Assembly: GCA_964543475.1 (NCBI GenBank)
Contig: CAZIYJ010000012.1
Location: forward strand, 1-64,000
Reading direction: 5' to 3'
DNA: 64,000 bases
Source of the DNA: JAYSYM01 sp964543475
GTDB taxonomy: Bacteria > Bdellovibrionota > Bdellovibrionia > Bdellovibrionales > JAMPXM01
Position numbers and translations under genes: made by a program. Numbering within the stretch: the stretch's first letter is position 1; every line of letters begins with the position of its first letter. This document shows, piece after piece, positions 1-8,475 of this stretch. Under the pieces are notes generated by a model, which searched no databases, had not been told where the DNA came from, and worked only from the letters and a program-made list of their open reading frames with translations.

Positions 1-2
1 AT

Positions 3-110
3 GCTCTCACCAGCGAACGAAATAAAATAATCAAGTTCGGGTTTCACTCGCATCTCGCAAAGCCTTTCAATGAGGATTCACTCAGAGCGCTGCTTGCAAA
101 TCAGACTTAG
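3..110 (+). CDS. C-terminal end of a response-regulator receiver domain (partial)
   Basis: Frame 3 is open from the window edge to a TAG at 108-110. It encodes 35 residues ending GFHSHLAKPFNEDSLRALL and a short tail. The pattern of Gly-Phe, a short polar stretch, an invariant Lys-Pro, then a leucine-rich helix is the beta5-alpha5 end of a CheY-like receiver domain, and the Lys of KPF would be its conserved lysine. The gene begins outside the window. It could be a stand-alone response regulator or the end of a hybrid histidine kinase. It converges on the minus-strand gene that ends at 117. Confidence 0.6.
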   Translation, partial: ALTSERNKIIKFGFHSHLAKPFNEDSLRALLANQT

Positions 111-116
111 CAGAAG

Positions 117-923
117 CTATAGAAATTTAATGCCAAGCAGGGCTTGGGTTTTGCCAGTTGATGGTATGTAGTGCCCACCGATTGTAAGCTTCGATACAAA
201 ACCTTGAGGAAAGTAGATGCCTGTTGATGGACCGAATCCAAACTTACGATCTTCGTAAGCAGTGAAGCCCAACTCGCGAATAGTCCCTCCGCCTACAGTC
301 AAATCAACTCTGCGTCCTACCGGATAAGATAAGTCACAAGCAAAGTCGCTCACTTGTCTTGTCGCATACGGCGCTAGTGCCTCGTCACCGGTAATCTTTG
401 TTAATGCAACGGTGTAGGCAGCAGATAAAGAGAAGCGAGTCCACTGTGGATGAAAGTTAAACGAAATTTGGCTGGCACTGTTTTTCAAAGATAAATTTCT
501 TCCCTGTTCAATATCGCTCTCGTCACGAGTTAATCGAGAATCAAATAAAGAGTAGCCAAATGCCCAATCAATCAGATCGTCTCTCCAGAAGTTCCACTTA
601 ACGTTGATGTTATATCTGTGAATGTCGTCAGTGTAGAACACTGGCATAGTGCCTAGTTCAATTCGCGGAGCAACTGCCACAACGAATGAAGATAACAACA
701 TTCCCGTGTTAATGTTTGCACCAGGAGCGCGCTGCAAACTTACTTTGCCGATTGGTCGGGTTCGTGAATCGATCGTCAAATGTGGAGTAAAAGTACGGCT
801 TTCAATTGGGTTTTCATTCTCGCCGCGTAGCCGTCTAATTAGACTCGAAGCTTCGCTAGCGTGAGCAAACTCTGTCAAAAGAATCGACAAGCAAGTAAAA
901 AGGAAAATTTTCGAAACAGACAT
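117..923 (-). CDS. Putative outer-membrane beta-barrel protein, unknown function
   Basis: About 268 residues from the ATG at 923. An upstream TTG at 956 and ATG at 938 are in frame, but the 923 start gives a clean signal peptide (MSVSK, then IFLFTCLSILL, then an AHA cleavage site). The mature protein alternates polar and aromatic residues in short segments, is rich in Gly, Tyr and Phe, and ends with a hydrophobic beta strand (ALLGIKFL). That terminal strand ending in an aromatic-hydrophobic pair suggests BAM-dependent insertion as a small outer-membrane barrel. I do not recognise a named family. No convincing Shine-Dalgarno site decides the start. It lies 57 nt downstream of the DUF1552 gene on the same strand and may be cotranscribed with it. 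Confidence 0.6.
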   Translation of the reverse strand: MSVSKIFLFTCLSILLTEFAHASEASSLIRRLRGENENPIESRTFTPHLTIDSRTRPIGKVSLQRAPGANINTGMLLSSFVVAVAPRIELGTMPVFYTDDIHRYNINVKWNFWRDDLIDWAFGYSLFDSRLTRDESDIEQGRNLSLKNSASQISFNFHPQWTRFSLSAAYTVALTKITGDEALAPYATRQVSDFACDLSYPVGRRVDLTVGGGTIRELGFTAYEDRKFGFGPSTGIYFPQGFVSKLTIGGHYIPSTGKTQALLGIKFL

Positions 924-980
924 TGCAGATAGAGGCATCGGGATCAACAAGTGCAATGTCAGTGCCTTTTGAGCGCTGAA

Positions 981-2672
981 CTAAGAAGGAACTGGAACTG
1001 GATAGCGATAGTAATTCAAATTCAAGCGAGCGCAATTTGCCGTTTCACTAGCTTGGGGATTCGGTGATGCTGCGTAACCGTAACCACCAAGGTTTGCTAT
1101 CCCATTGTTGATGGCGCCAAACTTTCCATCACTCCGACCCGCTATAAATGAATTTACTGAATTCTTTTCGTAGTCAGAAGGCTGAAGACCCATTGATTGA
1201 AGTATAGAAACCAAAACCCGGTTGTAGTGAATGCCTGGGCGACATTGGTGGAAAGTAGAGTTTGCCGGATCAGCAGAGAAATGACCCTCGACCGAATAGG
1301 GATAAGGTTGACCAGTTTTGCCATTCTCAACCAAATCATAGTTAGTGGTATCAATATAGTTCCCAGATTTAAAGTTTCCGCCCGCTGAGCCAGCTAACAA
1401 GCAGGGCATATTGATTTGGTGATGAACGAGTGAACTTTCCATCGTGAAATGAACTAAAGAATTATAAAGGAGAGATTGTCCGTTAGCCTCTTTGTGAGCA
1501 TCCATCTTAGCAAGCAGAGGGACCATGAAGTTTCGCATGAAGCGACCGTAGATTAAACCCATCGATTGCCAGTTCGGAATTGCAACTCCGTTACTCTCGC
1601 TCCAAACATGTTCAGCATGGGGCAAGTGAGTGACATCATGGTGGAACTGTAAGCTACTTGCGGGATTTAGATCGTAGTAACTGTCGCCTGGCGAACTGTT
1701 AAAGTTCACACTGCGAGTTACGTCGCACATGAGTGCTGCTACAATTAGATCTGCTTTATTTTTTAAGGCGGCCGATTGATCAAAGTGTGGCTCGGTCATA
1801 TTTGAATCACCTGATAGGCTGACATTCTTGTGACTGCAGCCGTTCACAACTGTCTGACCACCCGATAGCCCGCTCTGAAGCGTCGAAATCTGATCCAAAG
1901 CATTTTCAAGTAAGATTTTATCCACTGAACTAATTCGGTGACTGTTTTTTACTCGCGTATAATCTTCCATTACTCGAGTAAGAGCATCGGAGCGCTGATG
2001 CTTAACTGAAGTTGGTTGAGAACCCGACTCGGGAAAAGTCCCGTTATTAAATATCTCATTGTAGACGTTGGTAATCCAGCCGTTGCCCGTGAGCGGCTTT
2101 AGAACTATTTTTCCGGTGCCGTCTGGTCCCCATGAGCTACCGTGACTCCAGGCGTGACGCATATTCAGTACGGGCGCACTGTTCGGACCCTTCGGATTGA
2201 AATTAATATTGTATGCAAGCACTTGGTCGATCGTAGCTAGATCAGGCAGACTATCGAAATCGCCATGGTTCACTGCTGAAGCAACGTTACCGAGTGACAT
2301 TGCGTTTCCGTGCCCCATGCGCTGAGGAAAATCGAGTGAACGGAACATCGTTAACTGATTCATAAATGGATTCAGTTCAGGAACAATGATGCGGGAGAAT
2401 TGACGACCTTGAATGAATGAACTCATAGGTGCGTAATGCATTGTATGTTCACCAGTTGAAGGCTTAAAAGACATCGCTGGCTTCAATGAGGTAGGAAACC
2501 AGTTTGATGGGTGGCCGTAGTCATAGTTACCAAACACGCCAACGTATCGTCTAATCGTTGGATCAGCTGCCCAAGCGACCGACGGGAGAAGTGATTCGAG
2601 AAACGGTATCGCCAGCAAACTTCCGCCTACACCTTGCAAAAACATTCTTCGAGTGACTGGGTTGTATTTCAT
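981..2672 (-). CDS. DUF1552 family secreted protein with twin-arginine signal
   Basis: This 563-residue protein starts with VTRRMFLQGVGGSLLAIPF, a twin-arginine motif followed by a weakly hydrophobic core and an AWA cleavage site, so Tat export of a folded protein is likely. The rest matches DUF1552, a family of unknown activity common in planctomycetes, myxobacteria and relatives. It contains the His/Ser-rich segments typical of the family (for example GHGNAMSLG and LHHDVTHLPHAEH-like stretches). Its start codon overlaps the stop of the upstream DUF1592 gene by one base (TAATG), so the two are translationally coupled. DUF1552 and DUF1592 genes are usually paired, which supports the assignment. 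The substrate is unknown. Confidence 0.85.
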   Translation of the reverse strand: MKYNPVTRRMFLQGVGGSLLAIPFLESLLPSVAWAADPTIRRYVGVFGNYDYGHPSNWFPTSLKPAMSFKPSTGEHTMHYAPMSSFIQGRQFSRIIVPELNPFMNQLTMFRSLDFPQRMGHGNAMSLGNVASAVNHGDFDSLPDLATIDQVLAYNINFNPKGPNSAPVLNMRHAWSHGSSWGPDGTGKIVLKPLTGNGWITNVYNEIFNNGTFPESGSQPTSVKHQRSDALTRVMEDYTRVKNSHRISSVDKILLENALDQISTLQSGLSGGQTVVNGCSHKNVSLSGDSNMTEPHFDQSAALKNKADLIVAALMCDVTRSVNFNSSPGDSYYDLNPASSLQFHHDVTHLPHAEHVWSESNGVAIPNWQSMGLIYGRFMRNFMVPLLAKMDAHKEANGQSLLYNSLVHFTMESSLVHHQINMPCLLAGSAGGNFKSGNYIDTTNYDLVENGKTGQPYPYSVEGHFSADPANSTFHQCRPGIHYNRVLVSILQSMGLQPSDYEKNSVNSFIAGRSDGKFGAINNGIANLGGYGYAASPNPQASETANCARLNLNYYRYPVPVPS

Positions 2673-4792
2673 TACTGAGCCTCTACTGTAATTTTGCGTA
2701 ATCGGAATTCGGGATCCAGCGCCAATGCCTGCATTAAATTCTTTAACGAGGTGTTGCTCGAAGCCGCTTCATACAAACGATTTAATCGACAACCGTCTTT
2801 TACGTAATTAGGTGACCGAGCAAGTACGAACTTTGAGAAGTGTTCAGAAAAACATTTTCTCGTCTCTGGTCGCTCGGCAATGGTCTCGCTGAATTGAATT
2901 GGGTTGTCCGCATAGGCACCCGGCCCAATAACGGCCGAGAGATCAACTTTCGGATCAATCGTAGCAGTTTGATTGGTGAAATTACCTTGCGCATCGAAGA
3001 GCGGCTCAGTCGTCTTATAGATTCCGAAGCCATTGTAATTACCAAGCGCAAATCCAATTGGATTAATCTTTGAGTGACATGTGATACAAGCAGCACCCGA
3101 TGTTTGACTTTCTGTGCGCTGACGCAAAGTCATTGACTGGTGAATTGGAGCTGCCGCTGCAACTTCGGCAAAGTTGTCTGGTGGATTTCCATCTGGCAAA
3201 CAGAGAATTTCGTGACGAACTCGCACGCCCCTTCCGATTGGGTTAGCTGTGCCATCGCCTTTGCCATGCAGCAAGAGAGCTGCCCGAGTTAACAATCCGC
3301 TTCTGGTTCCCGCTGGCAGGCGCACTGCATTTTGAAGGGTCATTGGAAGCTGTTGATTTTCAGTGACACCATAGAGCTGTTTAAGCTCAGGAGTTTTAGC
3401 AAATGAAATGTCGGTTGTAAAAAGGTCTGGAAAAGTTCCGCCAGTCTCGGCAATAAACACGCCCAAATCCTGAACCTCGGATACCATCTGATCTCGTACA
3501 GAATTATCGATCGTATACCCTGCTGAGTGAACCGCCCCTGCCTTACTAGTAGAATCGAGGTTAGGAAGATGATCCAACTGTAGCCAGTCGGAGAAGAATT
3601 CTTTAACTGAACTTGCTAATCGCGAATTTGCGAACACATGATCAAGGGCAACTTGATATTCACTCAAAACAGAAAGATCTCTTGTTTTAGCTAACGTCAG
3701 AAGCTGCTCGTCTGGCATTGAGTTCCAGAAAGTGTAAGAAAGCCTATTGATAATCCCATACGATGAAAGCTTAAATATGACTGGGTTTGATGTTGGTGAG
3801 TCGACTTCTTCAAGATGACTTAAAAAAGTTGGAGACATCATAGCTCTGAATACAACCTGCCCGGTTCCGACCGCTGACGATACGCCACTAAATTCACTCA
3901 TGAATGCGGCAAACTCATTTTCAGTCGCCGTTTCTCGTAGTGGCCGCCGGAAAGTCCGTAAGCCAAAGTTCCGCACGAACTGCTGCTTACAAGCGTCTGA
4001 AAGATTATTTGCATCAACTGCAGTACAACTTCCCGGATCAAAGCTTACAAATTTCTTAACTAAAAGATCGCGGAATGCCAAATCAGTTTCTGCTTTTTGC
4101 GCGAATGCATTGGCTACTTCAAAGTAATGTTTAAAATGCTGACCACTGGAACTGTTGTCCCAGCGCTTGTAGCGAGTCGAGTCTTGCGGCTGTGTCGTTA
4201 CAGTTAATATTTGGCTCGTGAAAGCTAACGCTTCTGAGGCGCCCAGAAATCGACTTACCAAATCCGAAACTGTGTTGCGATATTGACGAGCCGACAGACG
4301 CTTTCCGTGGTTCGAAACAATATTGGACTGCGGATCATCAGACGAACAAGCATACGGGCCATCCTTTTCGCCCATTCTTAAAATCCAGTTATAGATCGCC
4401 TGATAGTCAGCTGAAGCAAGCGGTCCGCTCGGAGGCATGTTAGCAGCGGCAGCCGAAGAAAAATTGCGAAGACGCGCGATCAACTTTGACTCAGCGGGCT
4501 TTCCTGGAACGACTAGACCAGCTGTGATGAACTGCTGCTCGTTTGAAAAGTTCAAAGGATACGTAGAAGCGCTTCCACCTGACGAGTGGCACGAAAAGCA
4601 GCTACTGTTCATTACCTTTTGTGCCGTAGCAAAACGTTCAACACCGGCGCTACTTAAACTCGAAAGCGACACCAACTTCTCGTCAATGCCAAAACCGGCC
4701 GAGCAGTTTTGAAATAGTGGGGCTAAAGTCAGCGCAACAATCACAAAAGAAATTGAATTGAAAATATGTCGAGTTGCCGTACGTCTTTTCAC
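2672..4792 (-). CDS. DUF1587/1592/1588/1585 multidomain lipoprotein with two haem c motifs
   Basis: The 706-residue product begins with an export signal ending in APLFQNCS, a non-canonical lipobox that probably makes it a lipoprotein. A CFSCH haem-binding motif near residue 65 sits in an N-terminal cytochrome-type domain, and a second CITCH motif sits in the DUF1588 region near residue 570. Between them are the DUF1587, DUF1595 and DUF1592 blocks, and a DUF1585-like region ends the protein (NLMQALALDPEFRLRK). The family is thought to work in the periplasm with DUF1552 partners, possibly in electron transfer or oxidation of a polymer or lipid, but no reaction is established. It is the first gene of the pair, with about 150 nt to the divergent-side neighbour mpl. 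Confidence 0.85.
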   Translation of the reverse strand: MKRRTATRHIFNSISFVIVALTLAPLFQNCSAGFGIDEKLVSLSSLSSAGVERFATAQKVMNSSCFSCHSSGGSASTYPLNFSNEQQFITAGLVVPGKPAESKLIARLRNFSSAAAANMPPSGPLASADYQAIYNWILRMGEKDGPYACSSDDPQSNIVSNHGKRLSARQYRNTVSDLVSRFLGASEALAFTSQILTVTTQPQDSTRYKRWDNSSSGQHFKHYFEVANAFAQKAETDLAFRDLLVKKFVSFDPGSCTAVDANNLSDACKQQFVRNFGLRTFRRPLRETATENEFAAFMSEFSGVSSAVGTGQVVFRAMMSPTFLSHLEEVDSPTSNPVIFKLSSYGIINRLSYTFWNSMPDEQLLTLAKTRDLSVLSEYQVALDHVFANSRLASSVKEFFSDWLQLDHLPNLDSTSKAGAVHSAGYTIDNSVRDQMVSEVQDLGVFIAETGGTFPDLFTTDISFAKTPELKQLYGVTENQQLPMTLQNAVRLPAGTRSGLLTRAALLLHGKGDGTANPIGRGVRVRHEILCLPDGNPPDNFAEVAAAAPIHQSMTLRQRTESQTSGAACITCHSKINPIGFALGNYNGFGIYKTTEPLFDAQGNFTNQTATIDPKVDLSAVIGPGAYADNPIQFSETIAERPETRKCFSEHFSKFVLARSPNYVKDGCRLNRLYEAASSNTSLKNLMQALALDPEFRLRKITVEAQ

Positions 4793-4942
4793 ATATAACT
4801 AATCGGATTGATTCTATTTTACCGAGAGCGGCAGATTTAAAAATCTCACAGTGAGACAGTCGAGTCTGTTTAATTGGGAAAATCGTTTAGACCATTGGCA
4901 AATTAGGATAATTTCAACGTTGAATTACCGCACCGGTGTCGC

Positions 4943-6361
4943 TTACTTTAATGCATCCTTGAGCTTCTGATAGATCCCGCCGAAACCGCCGTTTGACATG
5001 ATTAAAACGACATCGCCACGTTTGGCGCGCTCTTTCACCTTTGTAACGATGTCGTCAACTGACTCGCACAAGTCAGCTTGAGTGCCTCGAGCTCGAATGT
5101 CGCGAATCAAATCGTCGGTTGAGAATCGATCATCTTCAGAAATTTTAGATTGATCGTAAGCTGGTGGTAACAACACAGCATGAGCTTGCGCGAAGGCATC
5201 GACATACTCTTGCTGAAAAACCTTTCGACGAGAAGTCGCAGAGCGAGCTTCAAAAATCGAGAAGACTTTCGCGTTTGGGTAGCGCGATTGAACGGTAGCG
5301 ATCGTTTGACCAACAGCTGTCGGATGATGCGCAAAATCTTCGATGAGAGTGATGCCACCTGGCTGACCAATAATTTCCTGGCGGCGCTTAACGCCTTCGA
5401 ACGAGCCAAGTGCTTCAACTACCTTGCTTTCATTCCAACCAAGCTCGCGAGCCAAAGCGTAAGCAGCCAAAGCGTTTCTAATATTATAATCACCGATCAT
5501 CTGGGTTTTAACTCGATTAAGCGTCTTGCCTCCAGCAACAACATCAAAGCTCACGCCGCCTGTGGCTTCGAGTTTAATATTGTGAGCTTGGTAATCGCCA
5601 TTAGCTAAACCAAAAGTTTTTACATTTTTAACTTTCGCCGATTTCAAGATCGACAATATGTTTTCGTCTTCAGCGTTTGTGATTAAGTTGCCCCCCTCAG
5701 GGATTAACTTAAGCAACATGGTAAATGCCTCTTTTACGTGATCGAGGTCACGATAAATATCGGCGTGATCGAATTCGACAGAAGTCAAAATGACAGAGCG
5801 CGGACGATAGTGAATGAACTTTGGAACCTTATCAAAAAATGCCGTGTCATACTCGTCACCTTCAATGACGAACCAGTCACCCTGAGGTACTTGATAGGAC
5901 TTTCCAAAATTCTTTGGAATGCCACCAATCATAAAACCAGGATTATGTCCGAGCGATTGTGCAATCCATGACATGAGCGACGTTGTCGTTGTTTTTCCGT
6001 GAGTCCCCGAGACAACAATCGAGTGCCGATCAGCAATGATAATCTCGCCCATCGCTTTAGGAAGTGACGTATAAGGAATATCAGATTTCAGAAGTTCGTC
6101 AGCCTCGTCGAAGGTTTTCGAAATCACGTTTCCGACGATTACAAAGTCTGGGCGCGGATTCAAATTCTCGCGCTTGTAACCTTGCATGATTTTAATGCCA
6201 AGGTTTTCGAGCTGAGTCGACATTGGTGGGTAAACGTTTTGGTCACTACCCGAAACTTTGAATCCACGCTCTTTTAATAAACCAGCAAGTGAGCCCATGG
6301 CTGTCCCGCAAATTCCTATCATATGAATGTGTGCGCCAGGCTTTAATTTCGACAATTCCAT
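4943..6361 (-). CDS. mpl: UDP-N-acetylmuramate:L-alanyl-gamma-D-glutamyl-meso-diaminopimelate ligase
   Basis: Mpl ligates the recycled tripeptide L-Ala-D-Glu-mDAP straight onto UDP-MurNAc, returning muropeptides to wall synthesis. The 472-residue protein has the Mur-ligase N-terminal glycine motif (MIGICGTAMGSLAGLL, about 14-29), the ATP loop GTHGKTTTT at 119-127, and the central EFDHADIY-type metal and ATP region. The C-terminal Rossmann domain carries FAHHPTAV, which is characteristic of Mpl rather than MurC. The ATG follows a GGAG site and lies 15 nt after the serine hydrolase stop. It is the last gene of the purine and murein operon. Two genes upstream, LdcA would generate its tripeptide substrate. 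Confidence 0.95.
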   Translation of the reverse strand: MELSKLKPGAHIHMIGICGTAMGSLAGLLKERGFKVSGSDQNVYPPMSTQLENLGIKIMQGYKRENLNPRPDFVIVGNVISKTFDEADELLKSDIPYTSLPKAMGEIIIADRHSIVVSGTHGKTTTTSLMSWIAQSLGHNPGFMIGGIPKNFGKSYQVPQGDWFVIEGDEYDTAFFDKVPKFIHYRPRSVILTSVEFDHADIYRDLDHVKEAFTMLLKLIPEGGNLITNAEDENILSILKSAKVKNVKTFGLANGDYQAHNIKLEATGGVSFDVVAGGKTLNRVKTQMIGDYNIRNALAAYALARELGWNESKVVEALGSFEGVKRRQEIIGQPGGITLIEDFAHHPTAVGQTIATVQSRYPNAKVFSIFEARSATSRRKVFQQEYVDAFAQAHAVLLPPAYDQSKISEDDRFSTDDLIRDIRARGTQADLCESVDDIVTKVKERAKRGDVVLIMSNGGFGGIYQKLKDALK

Positions 6362-6376
6362 TTAAGCTCCAACTTT

Positions 6377-7516
6377 TTACAGATCAAGCTCTTCGACAAC
6401 TGCAGTGTGAAGCAGCGGACGAAGGAGCCTAATGTTGATATTGTCTCTGGTAGGATGCACTCGGTTCGAAAGCGCAGTTACGAGAAGATCTTTTTTAGGA
6501 TCGAACCACAATGATGTACCCGTGAATCCCAGGTGCCCAACCGACGACCGACTAAATTTAGGCCCGCAGGTAGGGCTTTCGATCGACGGCATCATGAACA
6601 ATAAGCCCCAATCACCAACATCGGTCGGCACACTTCGCTTCATAAATTTTCGCGCGGTCTTTGAAGTTGCAAATCGCTTCGAATCATTTTTTGACAGATC
6701 GTCGAAATACGCTCCGCGTAGCAACAATCCATATTCGCTTAAGTCTTCAATGGGTCCAAAAATTCCAGCGTGCGGAGCAACTCCGCCAAGTGCCCATGTG
6801 TTTTCATCGTTGACCTCACCTGCGCGAGTCGCACCATAAAAAGCTTTAGACTCAGTTGGCGCATAGAGTTCGCGAGGGCCCGCGGGCTGATTGCCAAAGT
6901 GGTACCCGCTTTCAATCAAACCTAAACGATCCAATACTTCATTTGCGATTTCATGAAGAGACTTTTGATAAACTTCTTCGAGGGCTGCTCCAAGTATCAA
7001 AAGATCAAGATCAGAATAAACACTTTTTGGCTGCTTCTTCGGATCGAGTTTTAAGATCGCGCCTTCTTTGGTTCTAACTTCGTGGACATGACCCGAACTT
7101 TGGTTTTCCATTTCGGCGCGCAAGATTTGCTTAAGTTGCTTCCAATTATCCTCAGGATTTTTTCCGGGCTCTTTAATCATTGAATAATAAGGCTTCCACC
7201 ACTCAAGCCCTGCAGAATGGGTCATCAGATCTTGGATGCGCCAAAATTTTTTCGGAGCGCCCGAGTAAAACCACGGAAGATACTTGCTGACTGGATCATC
7301 GAGCTTAAATTTCTTTTGATCGAGAGCAAACATCCAGGCGCTTGCCGAGAAAACAATCTTAGTAATAGATGCCCAGTCGTAATACGGCGACGTTTTACCT
7401 AGCTCAACATGGGCTTTCAATTTCCCTTTGTGATGAACCTCGAACACAAGCCCTGGCGTCGCTTCTCGATAAACCGGCTCTAGAATATTCGTCAGACGTT
7501 TCTCGAGGAGATTCAC
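6377..7516 (-). CDS. Serine hydrolase, beta-lactamase/penicillin-binding (class C-like) fold
   Basis: The chosen GTG start at 7516 forms a GTGA overlap with the ldcA stop. Extending to the ATG at 7567 would add 17 residues (MPNGCGGCVANQ and so on) lying wholly in the ldcA 3' end. From the GTG the protein is 379 residues. The catalytic SxxK is SITK (about residues 50-53), a Tyr-Ser-Asp (YSDLD, about 168) fits the YxN position, and HLGFTGTSLWFDP is the usual C-terminal beta-lactamase-family block. No signal peptide is visible, so it may act in the cytoplasm. The setting between ldcA and mpl suggests a role on muropeptides or related D-amino acid peptides. The exact reaction cannot be read from the sequence. 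Confidence 0.85.
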   Translation of the reverse strand: MNLLEKRLTNILEPVYREATPGLVFEVHHKGKLKAHVELGKTSPYYDWASITKIVFSASAWMFALDQKKFKLDDPVSKYLPWFYSGAPKKFWRIQDLMTHSAGLEWWKPYYSMIKEPGKNPEDNWKQLKQILRAEMENQSSGHVHEVRTKEGAILKLDPKKQPKSVYSDLDLLILGAALEEVYQKSLHEIANEVLDRLGLIESGYHFGNQPAGPRELYAPTESKAFYGATRAGEVNDENTWALGGVAPHAGIFGPIEDLSEYGLLLRGAYFDDLSKNDSKRFATSKTARKFMKRSVPTDVGDWGLLFMMPSIESPTCGPKFSRSSVGHLGFTGTSLWFDPKKDLLVTALSNRVHPTRDNINIRLLRPLLHTAVVEELDL

Positions 7517-8475
7517 TTTAATCGCCGATTTTTGGTTGGCAACACAACCGCCGCACCCGTTTGGCAAACTAATCGACTGTGATCGCCGAGGAAAAGTTCA
7601 GATGGAGTGTTAAAAGGAAGTGCTCTTTGAATTGGGTCATGACCAGTTTGAATCCCGCGAAGCATCGGAATTTTTATCGAATCAGCAAAACGCTGAATCA
7701 CCGGCCAAATTTTATCGGTTCGATCTTTCACTCCGCAGTCTGTGAAATCGCCAAGTACGATGGCGGCCGCATTTTCGATCATCCCCGACTGACGGAGGTG
7801 TTCAAAAATTCGATCGATTCGATAGTCATGCTCGCCAATCTCTTCGAAGAATAAAATTTTACCTTTGGTATTCCACTTCAGCTTTGTTCCGAGGTGGGAC
7901 GATAAGGTCATAAGATTTCCGCCGCCGACGACACCACGAACGGTTTTCTTTTTCATTGCGGCATTATTTAATGGCGTCAGCGAATCAAAGGTGATTTTTG
8001 AATCGATACCCTCAACCACTCGAAACACTTCTTCAATGAATTCAGCTGGCATATTGCCCTGAGAAACTTTATCAGCCATCGGGCCATGTATTGTTGGCCA
8101 CTTCCATTGCTGATTTAAATATAAATGCAAAGATGAGATGTCACTGAGTCCGATAAAGAGCTTGCTTTGCTTTGGCGCCTTGAGCTTAAAGAGATCAGGA
8201 ATTAGACGAAGCCCGCCGTATCCTCCACGAAGACACCAAACTGCCTTTGAATCTTTTGCAAGCAAAGCAGACTTGAGTTGTTTGAATCGGATCTCGTCGG
8301 TTTGCGCACACAAGACATCTTTGCCAAAAATATCTTGAGGTACGCGAACTTTATAACCACGCGACTTCAAGTACTCTTCGGCACGGACGACGGCTTCATC
8401 AGCCGATCGAAAAGCTGGTGCGATGATATCAATGAGGTCGCCTTTTTTTAAAGGAGCCCAGGCGTTTTTAATCAC
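7513..8475 (-). CDS. ldcA: LD-carboxypeptidase, peptidase family S66
   Basis: LdcA removes the terminal D-Ala from murein tetrapeptides in the cytoplasm, giving tripeptides for Mpl. I start it at the GTG at 8475, which overlaps the purF stop and gives 320 residues starting VIKNAWAPLKKGD. The open frame runs 56 codons further upstream, but that part lies inside purF. Family features are the RGGYGG segment, the GLSDISSLH block expected to hold the nucleophilic serine, FFEEIGEHDYRIDR with the acid residue, and GHDPIQRALPF with the catalytic histidine. No signal peptide is present, as expected for a recycling enzyme. It is coupled to purF upstream and to the serine hydrolase downstream. Confidence 0.92.
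   Translation of the reverse strand: MIKNAWAPLKKGDLIDIIAPAFRSADEAVVRAEEYLKSRGYKVRVPQDIFGKDVLCAQTDEIRFKQLKSALLAKDSKAVWCLRGGYGGLRLIPDLFKLKAPKQSKLFIGLSDISSLHLYLNQQWKWPTIHGPMADKVSQGNMPAEFIEEVFRVVEGIDSKITFDSLTPLNNAAMKKKTVRGVVGGGNLMTLSSHLGTKLKWNTKGKILFFEEIGEHDYRIDRIFEHLRQSGMIENAAAIVLGDFTDCGVKDRTDKIWPVIQRFADSIKIPMLRGIQTGHDPIQRALPFNTPSELFLGDHSRLVCQTGAAVVLPTKNRRLK

Noticed and set aside
5180..5608. A 142-codon open frame on the plus strand inside mpl
   Set aside because: It is antisense to a well-conserved enzyme gene, with no family pattern or site.
7517..7567. Extended N-terminus of the serine hydrolase with CGGC
   Set aside because: These 17 codons lie wholly in the ldcA gene. The GTGA overlap start is better.
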